From: Luidia sarsii
Taxonomy: Eukaryota > Echinodermata > Asteroidea > Paxillosida > Luidiidae
Reading direction: 5' to 3'
DNA length: 64,000 nt
Assembly (NCBI GenBank): GCA_949987565.1
Contig: OX465109.1
Location: forward strand, 10,990,509 to 11,054,508
In this document: positions 49,801 to 61,800 of the stretch, one piece after another
Position numbering within the stretch: the first letter of the stretch is position 1
Layout: every line of letters begins with the position of its first letter
Translations under genes and position numbers: made by a program
Notes under the pieces: model-generated
The model's input: the letters and a program-made list of their open reading frames with translations, nothing else
Database searches by the model: none
What the model was told of the DNA's origin: nothing

Positions 49801-52800
49801 CAATTGATTGGTAAAATTTGAACCATCCCAAAAACTACGAAATAGTTCAAATCAATTGTTCTAAATCCTTCTCTAACACTTACTGTAGCCCTATAAAGTG
49901 GAGCCTTTTTGAAATTCTAATATCCATTTTTTTTAGGTTCCAGTGTACCCTGGCTTTAAAAACACAAGAAACAAGGCTCTGGCATAGATCTTCAAGGTCG
50001 AAGCAGTGATATATTCATGTGCACATCCACATCCAAGGTTATCCTACTAGGATGTTTATTGGATTTCAAAGCAGCACAGACTTTGTCCCAGATACATGTA
50101 GCAACAAAGTGTTAGTAATAGGGAGAAAAGTGCACCCTTATTTACATCCGCTGTGCATGTACATGGGTACACAGGGTACTGTGTCCATGTAATGAGCAGG
50201 AATATTGTGCTGTGGTTTCCTGTTACGGGGAAACAACAGACATTCACACTGCTGAGTACATGTAAGGAGGATATGCTACTGAAATCAAAGACCTTATGAA
50301 TTGCTTCTTGGAGATAAAATGTCTGCATGCCCAACATACCCCGGTAGTACAGTTGTACATGTACATGAACATGTACATGTGTACATGTATGTACATGTAC
50401 ATGTACCGTACAGGTACTTTTCACGTTTGTGCATTCATTGACTTTCTCTTCTACAAAATAATACACATACATTTACATATTTCATACTTGTAGAGTATAT
50501 ACTGCATGTACATGTATGTGTACATTCATACAGTATACGGTGAGTGTTTACATGTGTGGAGTATCCAACTTGAGGCGCGTAGTAGTCTATTGGTTGTATT
50601 GTGTTGTGTGTCTTGTGTAATCCTCGTGTCCAGAAGCAAGGTTTGGTTCTCCAGCTATTCGAAACAAGTAGCGCAAATTGAAATTAATTAGTACAATGTA
50701 CATGTACAATGTACATACATGTAACTTTTAAATTTGAATAATAACGTACCGTATTCACAAGTGCACTGAGCTTTCCTTGGTGACATTTTGCACTGAACAA
50801 ATCATAATGACTGTCTTTCATTCTTCATCGCAGGTGAGCCCACGAGGGTCCAGTTGAACATCCGGCAAGCCGAGGACTTCCCTGTGGACTTGTATTACGT
50901 CATGGACTTGTCCCAGTCCATGGCCGACGATCTGGACAGTCTGAAGGGCCTTGGCGATAAGCTGGGTGAGTATCTGTCGGACAGCAAGGGACAGAAACAC
51001 TTAGAAACTCCCTCACTATTTTATAGAGTTGTCTTGGGTGATTTCTGGTGGTGAAACCCAGACATATTTGACTACCGGTATTACTCCACAATCACATGTA
51101 CATTGTATATTGTAGTTGTACATATTTTCCCTGGCAATTTTAGTTGGGTTAGAGTTATACACTTGCTGATCAAGTGCACACACTTTCACAGCACCAAGCC
51201 AAACGTACATGTACAAATGACTAAACCAAAGTTCTTGTTCATGACTGCCAAACACACCCCTAATGATTCCATCCTACAGTACATGTACATGTACATGTAG
51301 TACAGTTTGACTTCTTCCAATGGCAGAAGAGACAAATGGACTTTCTGTACCCTTGGTTGAATTACCGGTACCGTGCAAAGAGGGTAATTACATACCGTAC
51401 ATGTACATTAACAGTGTAAATTGCTGAGTGCAAAAACTGCGCATACATCAATGTATGGTACATGTACATGTACTTACATGTACATGTGTACGCTCATTTC
51501 TTTGCAATCATACCGGTACATGCATGTATGTACCTACATGTACATGTGTGTGTTGTACATGTACATTATTCCCAGTTGTGTACATGTACATGCCCAGTGT
51601 AGACATGTACAACACATGTACATGTACATGTACATATACATTATTCCCAGTTGTGTACATGCCCAGTGTAGACATGTACAGTTCATGTACACGTATATGT
51701 ACAGATATACTGTACATGTACAAAACTTCAATGCAACCACATTCACATCTGAACATGTCTAGTAAAGTCTTGCAAGATCCATCATCCAAGTTCTTTCTGA
51801 TGACCAGCGGGCCATTGGCTCATCAATTTATTCATCCGAAGCCGTCTGACTCAATTTTAATTATTGATACCGCTGCATGTACGTACATTTAGGAGCTTAT
51901 GAAATGTCAGACAGACTTGTAAAGTTTAAATTCTATAGCATGCACTGTACCGCTATCTGTAGCCTGGTGCATGTGCATTTACATTACAGTGTACACCTTG
52001 TATGGGTTGGTTGCCAATGAGAAGAAGCATGTGTGTAATTGCAGGGCTTGTTAGCTTTTACATACCCGGTACTGTACAAAAAACAAATGTACAATAGCTG
52101 TGTAAAAGAAGTACATGGACATGTACATGTACAGTACAGTACATGTACGAGAATGAAAGCTACTTTGTGTGTAATGGCCATTGCTTTCACGCGTATCTAT
52201 GAATACTTGAACACTATGGGACATGGGGAATACGTGTGTACCGGTACGTGTATGTGCATAGCTTACAAATAAGGCAGTGCTTGATACACGATACAAGTTC
52301 ACCGTACATGCTCATGTACAATATTTAGGCCTGCTATCCCTATCAATACCCATTCCTTCTCCCTCTCCCTCCCCACATTCACAGCCACAGGTGCCCCCAA
52401 TGCTTTTTGTGCTTTCGGTTAAATCAAAGAGAAGTCCTCCCAGAAATTGCTGTCAGAGGACAAAAACTTTGTGGATCCATTAGCTGATATGAATCCCGAG
52501 ATCAAATTGCTTCATACGGGAAAGGCCAAAGGCATAAACCAGATTCTACCCAAGCATTTTGAGTGCAGAGTAATTCTTATTATCTACCTTGTTTGTGCAT
52601 CACTTAAGATCTGAAATGTGATGGGGGAGAGGGAGGATGAGAAAGAGGCAGGACGGGAAAGAGAGAAGGAGAGATGGACAGCGGGAGAGATAAAGGAAAA
52701 GATGGACAGACAGAGGGAGGAGGAGAGAGAGAGAAAGGGAAGAGGGAGAGAAAGAGAGAGTCCTACCCCCTGAGCATTTTTTTTATTGTAACGGTAGACG

Positions 52801-55800
52801 GGCACGGCTGGTTAAGTGGTTGAGCAGTGATGGGAAAAGCATGCACGCCTTTTTTTTCTTTCTTTACTGACAACCATGCCATTTCGTCTGCAATTGCCAT
52901 CATTATCCGTCCAGTCGGTGTGTCTGATTCATATTCCTTCCCACTCAGATGTTCCTTCAACCCCCCCCTCCCCCCCAAGTCTCGGTCGATAGTCAGTAAA
53001 TGGTTCCTCACACAGAGCGGAAAATGACAGGCTCAGACAGCTTCGTCGTGTCCCACGGATCAGGGGGGGGGGGATTTTTTTTTCTATTTTTGCGCCTGAA
53101 TAGAAAAAACACATGTGAATTTACAGTGTATTTACCATTTCCTCTTTATGTCAACATTAAAAAGTATTCTCAAGGTTCACCAGTCAAGCAACAAGTTACC
53201 TGTATTGTGTGCAATCTGGATGAAAGGAGGGGGAAATGATGACAAATTACAGTATCTTAATTACCAAACAGGATACAATTTCAAGTGAGAGAAAAACTTA
53301 AGTGATTCTCTCAAAGGAGGGCTGCAGATGGGTATTCCAGTCAGCCAAGAGCGTACAGTAAAATTGGCTGTGAATTTTTAGCCTTAAAAGTGATAAGTGA
53401 TGGCTACATGTACACATGTACATGTACACGTGTACAATTTATGTACATGTATGATGTACACATGTACAGTGTACATGTACATGTACATGTACAGTATGTA
53501 GATATGCCATTTTTATTGTCAGCTGCAACTAACCCTAGAGTTTATGATGGCACGATGTTTATATACGATGTTTATATACATATGTTAACCCACATCCTGA
53601 TGTCCGACAAACTCCTGAGCGTATAATGACCCATTTTGGTTGTTTCTGTTTGTTTTTATTCATCTTGTAGCCAAGGTGATGAGAAACATCACCAAGGATT
53701 TCCGGTTAGGATACGGCGCATTTGTGGACAAAGTCAAAATGCCATTTGTTGACATCCGGCCAAAGAAGTAAGTACCGGTAAAGTACATGTGTACATGAAC
53801 ACTGTACATGCATTCTTTCCATCTCTCTGTATTTTACCTTCCTTTATCTTTTTCCACACAAGCCTGTCCAGCAAAGCAGAGTTTACTTCATTACCGTCAT
53901 CCAGACCCATGTCTTGTCTACATACAGTATGTGATTCAAATCCATTTGGGAAAATCCAAGTGCATGAATGTTGCAGTAGCAAGCAGGCTGTTTCGTATGG
54001 TTGACAATCTCCCTTTCAACACTTTTATGCTGCAGGTTGATCAATCCATGTCTGAACGACGTTGTCTGTGCGCCACCATTTGGTTTCAAAAACATCCTTC
54101 CTCTTACGACGCAGACAAGTCGCTTTGCAGTAAGTTCATTTGGAAATATCTACAGCTATATCAAGAGGGTGAAGGGAACAAGTACAAATCGGTTCAGAAT
54201 TCTCAACTGGGAACAATTTAATAGAGCTGCTTAAGAACCAAAATTTGCTTAGCAAAAAAGTTCATAGGTTCACCTTGCCAACTCAAACTTCCCTGCTAAG
54301 TAAAGAGTGGAATACAAGTCGAAAATAATTGACATCACATCGCAGTCTGGTGTTTACACAAGGAAGACTTTTCCTGCTCAGCAGTTTTTCATGCTTACCG
54401 GGTAAGCAGCTCTATGAAGTTGGACCCAGGTCCTTCCCCAATGTGTGCAAAAAGTTAAAGGCCCGATACGACACTGGGAAGATCAGGAAACATCGATGTC
54501 CACAAATTTCCTTCTAATTAACACAGTTTGTAGATTGTCTGGGATGCTGTACTTTTCGAGAAATCTTCGCTCAAACAAATAGTTTATTACACTACAGAAC
54601 CATAAACCTTGGTGGTTTTTTTTGCATTTGTCGACTTTCTAAGATTTCCATTTGAGCAAAAACCTTTGCAGTAGGGCCAATTGCTTTTTTTTTTAATGTT
54701 TTATGGTTTAACGCCCAAACTGGCAATCTTTTGACCTTTACCAATACCAATGTTGTATAGGGCCTTTAAATGTAGCTGCCTACATGTATTTTCAGTTATT
54801 TCAAGCATATATGCGCCTTCGATTTGGCTCTTATAGCTGAACTTTTGGATTACCCCATCTCTCCTTTCCAGGACGAAATCAGCAAAGTGAACTCCTCGGG
54901 TAACTTGGACCATTTTGAAGGCGGTCTGGATGCACTGATGCAAGCCACAGTCTGCAAGGTAATGAATATGGAACACAGCACTGAAAGCATCACCAAACCA
55001 CAGGAAAAGAGAAGCATTACTGACAAATTGTTATCAGCTGATTTATATACAAAGGAAAGGGAAGTCAGTGGATCACTTTTACAGAGCAGAGGAAAAATGA
55101 ATGGACTAGGATTTTAACCCAGGCCTCTACAAACGCTCTACCACCTGCTGAGCTACCAGTATCCAGCCCTTAGGTGGTTATCCAGACATGATGGATAACC
55201 ATTTGTGACCCGGTACAGCATAATGAGGATTCTACATGTAGTCCAAATTTGAGTTTTTGAGATTTTCCCACCACTGCAAAGAGTACATCATTAGCTTTCC
55301 AATGATATAAAAATTGTTTCCACCTGTTGACGAAACTCAAAGTTATGACACGAGAAATACAATGAGGCAATGCGCAGTCACGGAAACCACTTTCTTAGGA
55401 AAATGGCTCTAAAGTTTGAGGTCAGGGTCATGAACGCGGCTCACCGACAGTGGTTGCAGTGTACACGCAGACACACTTAATATTTACAGACATTTGTTTA
55501 AAGATTCCTTGGGAATGCATTTTGACAATACATGTACTTTGACTTTCAATGTCATTTACTTGAAAAGTAACCGGTACTTTTGGAGTAGATGAATCATTAC
55601 GCCATCTTAGGTCACATTTGTTTGGTTAATTTGGTACATTATTCCATTAATTGATTGAAAGAACCAAAGGCATTTTTTGACAGCTTACTTGAACCCCATT
55701 TAGACTTGCTTTGAAGGAATACCCTGGGCATTGGCTACAAACACAATTCTGGTACAGGGCACCCTGGCATTAAGTGGTGCTTTATTTTTGTGACTCGCAG

Positions 55801-58800
55801 CAAGAGATTGGCTGGAGATCCCGGGCAAGGCACATGCTGCTCTACTCCACTGATGCTCCCTTTCACATCGCCGGAGACGGAAAGGTAAGCGCATGTAAAT
55901 GACCTTGATTGTTTGTCCATCCACTCTTACCATACCAATGTTAATTTCAAATGTCACACCGGGTGTAACCTACATGTACATGTACATACTGTACATTAAT
56001 GTACATGTACATGTATGATCAGCTGTGGGATGATCACCAATACCTTATTTCAATGATTCTGACTACAGAGGTATAGAGTAGTATACAAAAATGTTGCAAA
56101 CTACATGGACTTACTGACTTCAATGACTTAAATGCAAAAATTAAAAATGTACAGGGCCTGACTCTTTCCTCCAGGCAGAACTTTTTGAAAAATACAGGCA
56201 GCTAGGGCGGGATTAAAACCCATGCAGATGTCTTAATCACTAGACAACCAAATTGGTTGAGGTTGTGTGGTGGGTTCATACATGTACATCTGTGGTCTTC
56301 GTCTCTCTGAATTTAGCTGGCTGGCATCGTGAAGCTGAATGATGGGGAATGTCACATGGATCCAATGACGATGGAATACACAGCTTCAAATACACAGGTG
56401 AGTGCAAATGTGCTGTGATTTTTGTGGTCAAATTTTGTGGGGGGGGGGGGGGAGTCCTGGACAGCAGGTCTAGTCAGTTAAGAATCTTACTCAGCCTTTT
56501 GTCACTAAACCAGTGTTCTAAACGAGTTTCGCCTTTTACAATTACCAGTTTTGGACATGTACATGTACTGTACACTGTATACATGCATATAACAAAGTAT
56601 TATGGGGGTGCTCTTACTTGTCTAAGTCTCTCTGCTAATCCCTTTTCCTACAGGATTATCCGTCTATAAGCCAGCTCAGTGGCAAGATGAAGGAGCACAG
56701 TATTCTACCCATCTTTGCCATCGGCAGAGCGGAGGATGCAGAGGACCCGATGGCGTTTTATTCCGTAAGCTTCAAAATTCTCAAAAGTTAGAGGGCCTGA
56801 CAATTTTGATCCTAGCAGGACCTTTCTCAAAATTCACGGTCTGACAATGTAGACTTATCAAGTCCAACGCATCAGGGGTCTTTTTCACATTCACACGCTT
56901 GACAAGGTTTTTTTCATGCCTTCAAAAGCCAAAACAAATCTTGACTGGAAAGTGTAGACAGAGATGGTGGCCGTGTAGCTGAGCACGAACAGTGGCAAGC
57001 CCACAGAGTTACATTGTACATTACATAATGTATGTACATGTAAGTCTTACCGGCACAGCACTCTATCACTGCACAAGTTTTATTCAGATATTTGTGCAAT
57101 TTTCAGAATTCTGAACAAGCCACTCATCGGTTGAGAAAACCTTTCAAAGTATTAAAAATGGTTGGCATCAAAAGCCTACAGTATCCATTGTATCTGCCTG
57201 CTCAATTCATGCTGTAATTTATACGCCTTTGAAAGTTTTGATTTTTAGGACTAAATTTGTTAAATAATTGTGGTTTTGGTTTTGCCCGGTTAGGATTTAC
57301 CCAAGTTCTTTCACGAGAGTAAGGTGGACCGACTGACAGAGGATTCCTCCAACGTAGTTGAACTTGTCAAAGGAGTTTATTTGGTAAGTAAGGATGGCAA
57401 CTTAACCCTCTCACAGGTAGTATTATACCTTACCGAATGATCCTTCCTATTATGGTCAAACATTATGGCCGCTTTATTTTTTAGAATGCCAAAGATCGAT
57501 AGAAAACAGATAAGAAATCTTTTCAAACAAACAAAAGAAAAGGGGACCCACTGGGATTTTTGTTTGTTTTATATATATCAAAAATTTTAACAATTGCAAA
57601 GAAAATTTCACTGGACCAGAACTTGAACCGGGGATATCTGGATTGACTTACACGTATACTTGTACCTTTGCTAATACCAGCTGAGGTATCCAGCCCTTAA
57701 CTGGCGTCCTTCCCAAATAGTCATCTATTGCAAGGGTGGGGGCACCAGTCAGAAGCATTTAACCATCAACTCCAATAAAAAATCTCATAGAGATGTTAAT
57801 TTGAAGTATTTTTAAGTCCAAAATAACAAGGGCCTGACGTTTTGATCCTAGGAGGACCTTTCTCAAAGGCAGAAAGACCTTTGAGAGAGGTCCTGCTAGG
57901 ATCAAAACATTTTTTTTATTAGCTTTTTGGTCATATTAGTCAGTAAGGGGTTTGCAATTTTTGTGCATATTACTGTATTTTTAATTCTGACTCCCAAATG
58001 AATTTACCTCTCTTTTTTTTTCTCCCAGAACATCACATCGGGGATCAAAGTGGAAGACGACGCACCGTCTGATTTGTTCAAGGTGGATTACACGGCGACC
58101 TGCCTAGATGGCGTCCCTCATAAAGGAATGCAGGAGTGCAGCGGCCTCAAGCTGGGTGACAATGTCACATTTGGCCTGGACATCACCATGACAAACAAGA
58201 CCTGTGACCTGGAAGGAAGAGAATTCACGTGAGTGGCTTCTGTTGTGCTTCATGACAAGTACTTACAATTGCACTGATGTACGTAAGACCATTGGGCTAA
58301 TGTAGTAGTACAAGTAACTTGGGAGTACAAGTGATCCACTAGACCATTGGGCTAGTAGTACAAGTGATCCACTAGACCATTGGGCTAGCAGTACAAGTGA
58401 TCCAATAGACCAGTGGGCTAGCAGTACAAGTGATCCACTAGGCCCTTGGGCTGGTAATACAAGTGATCCACTAGACCACTGGCTAGTAGTACAAGTGACC
58501 CACTACCATAGACCATTGGGCCTGTAGTACAAATGAACCACTAGTCCATTCCCCTTAAAATATCCACACACAAAAAATTGTTCATCGATACTCGTTTAGG
58601 TGATCCTGCATTTGGAGTGGGACTTAATATATCCATATCTTCCAATAAATCTTCACTTTTTTTTTTTTTAAATTATTGCAAACAGAATCTCAGTCGGTCC
58701 AACAGCCTTCCAGGAATTCCTGCAGATCACAGTCACTGCAGTTTGTGACTGTGCATGCTCCGACCAGGAGGTGAGTCCAATTTTCACACAAAACTAGAGA

Positions 58801-61800
58801 AAATCATCAACATCAGCAAGGTTGTATTGGTGTTGTTTGCATCTAAATGAAAGCTGGGTTGTGATCCCTGGAGATATACGGCAGTTAATGGTTGGATTGC
58901 TTCTGACTGGCGCCCCCGCCCCGGTAGTAGTTGACTATTAGGGAAGGCTATCATCTACATGGGCTGTATACCTCAAGTGGGAAGAGCACCGGTACGTTAA
59001 TCCTGAATTTTTTTCATCAGACATCGGGCAAAGCACTGAGTATTCAGCGTTTCTCACGTCAAGCAGGGCAAACATTTGAACTATTGAATTCACTTCTTTT
59101 CACAGCTGGAAGGGCCGGACATTTGCAGCGGCAACGGCACCCAGGTGTGCGGCAACTGCAAGTGCTTCCCAGGACGTTCAGGCACCAAGTGCACCTGCAA
59201 CCGAGAGGCCGCTGAGGGCGTCGACCCCGCTTGCCAATGGTGACTACAACATGACCCTTAACCCTTGACCCAGAATCCCACATAACCAATATACCCGAAT
59301 GAGCTTGATACAATTTTCATTGAATCTATTATGCCTTCGAGAAAGGTCCTACTAGGATTGAAATGTCAGGACCGAATTTCTGTTAATCTACAAGTATTAC
59401 CAAAACCATTATCCACACTTTGGGCTTTAGACAATCTTGTGTCAATGCTAAGATTAATATGACCCACAATCTGAGACTTGGCTTGCCCTATCAAGTATTT
59501 TAGAAGTATATACATGTGTACCAAAATGGTTAATGGCATTAATGGCCAATGTGCTAATATCAAAGACATATAAGACCCGAGGTTTTTTAGACCTTTCTCA
59601 TAGGCAGGAGTATTATAGAATAAGGTTTCACATGGTTTTGCTGCAGAAATATACAAAGAGCTATTTTTTTTTACTTTCTCTTGGAAATTGTTTTACTTGG
59701 AAGCCTTTTTACATACTAGGCTTTGCAACTGATAGGGTTGCTGTTTTTTAGGAAATTTGCTGAGAAATATACGTTATTTAGAAAGATGCATGTACAAACA
59801 TTTACAGGAACTTTCTCTCGTTTAGAAAGATGCTAGGATCGAAACATTGAACCCTCGACATTTTCGTGGCTTTCATTAATTTTTTGGTCATTTAAGTCAG
59901 TAAGCATTTTGCAACATTTGTATAGAGACTGGATCACCGATGAATGACTTTTTTCATTATGATTCACCTACAGGAAAAACAGCACAGTTGCGTGTTCAGA
60001 TCGCGGAACATGTGTCTGTGGAAAGTGTTCGTGCAGCAGTAGGGAGGTGAGTCCAGATAGTCTTGAGAGCTTGTGATTTGGATGGCTGATACTAAGGCCC
60101 TCATCAAAACTAGGCTTCGTCTCCGGCTTCTTCTTCTTTGTTGAAGTTGAAGTTGATTGAAGTTGATTTTTTTTTTCAAAATGCAGTGTAATTAAAAAAT
60201 ATAAAAAATGAAGCCAGAGGCCTCCCGTTTTCGTGGAGAAATGGAGACAATGCCGGAGCCTGACCCTTAGCTGAGTTTTGGAAAAAGGGTTGTTGAGCCC
60301 AGCCATGCATTGTTTACCACACTTCCAGCAAATCATAGGTTATAATGAATTTGTTGAAATCAACCAAGAGTTGATTTCATAGAGCCTTATGGTCAATCAC
60401 AACGTGATTTAGGATGGACAGACCGTGAATTTGTGGTTGGTCTTGTACTTAGCCATGCACCATCCACCTCCCAGCAGTTGATCGTATGAATTCCCGTAAA
60501 CAAACACCATTACGGCACTGAGTTACGTACATCAATGCCACCACTTCCCTTCCTTTGCGTCCTTTCAGAACCCGCTGGAGGAGATCTATGGCCACCAGTG
60601 CCAGTGCGACAACTACTCCTGCGAGCGCTTCAAGGGACTGCCGTGCGGGGGACCGGAGAGGGGCATATGCAAGTGCAACAACAACACGGGCCTCAACTAC
60701 TGCCAGTGCAACGAGGGCTGGACGGGAAGCAAATGTGACTGTGAGCTCAACTCCAAGAACTGCGTGGCCCCTGACGGCGTGAGTTCACTCCCCATTAAAA
60801 CCACTGGTCAGACAAGCCAAGGAAAAACTGTCTGGGAACTTTTGAACAATTTGAAAATTTGGCAAAGAAAACTTTGACTGGACCGGGACTTGAACCCGGA
60901 GATCTCTGGACTCACGTACCAGTGCTCTTCCATCTGAGCTATCCACCTCTGAGATGGTGGCCTCCCAAAATATTAAACTGATCTCTTACATCATCATCAT
61001 CAGTCGGCTGCCGAACAGGCGACTACAAGCTGTCTCCAACCACTGTGGTCTTGAGCAGAGTTGTCAATATTAATTTGGTTTTAGCATCCCTTCATAGTCT
61101 CCCATTAGATGTTGTATATACTGCAAGTACAGTGTCCTGGGCCTTCCTGGTTTCCTTTTTCCATGTGGTGGAATGTAAAGCGCATACTGTGTCGTATAAG
61201 TTCGCCGTCAGTCAAGCGTAGAACATGGCCAAGGAACCTCAGCTGCCTGGTTCTAACCCGGCCGATAACTGGAATTGTGCCAGTCAGGTTGTACACTGTA
61301 GCATTTGGGATCCTGTCAACTCGTCTGATGTTAAACGTTGTGCAGTAGCAGGATGTTGCCAACGCATTTATCCTATCCTCCATGACCTTAGAGATGACCC
61401 AGGATTCACAGCCATAAAGCTGGACAGTGGCACACATTTTATCAAACAACTTCTTACACCCAAACAAACAAAGTGATTTATTTTTTACTTTACCTTCATG
61501 CTTTTCAGAGTATATGCAGCAATGTGGGAGTGTGTAAGTGTGGCAAGTGTACCTGTAATGACCCCAAGAAGTACCGTGGAACTACCTGTGATAGCTGTGA
61601 TGTAGGTTCCTCATAATTTCTATTCAAATTTACCACCACTTACATGACTGATGATTTTTTTTAAGATACACTTTATGTACAATAATAAATCAAAAATATA
61701 TCAGTTTAAAAAAAATAATAATTAAATTGAAAAATGTTCTACATCAGAAGTCAGAAAATGTTCTCTACACATGTACATATCATATAATATTGTATTGTTC

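Noticed and set aside
53000..53240. Frames around the C- and G-homopolymers near 52950-53090
   Set aside because: Low complexity in integrin intron 5 between well-supported exons 5 and 6.
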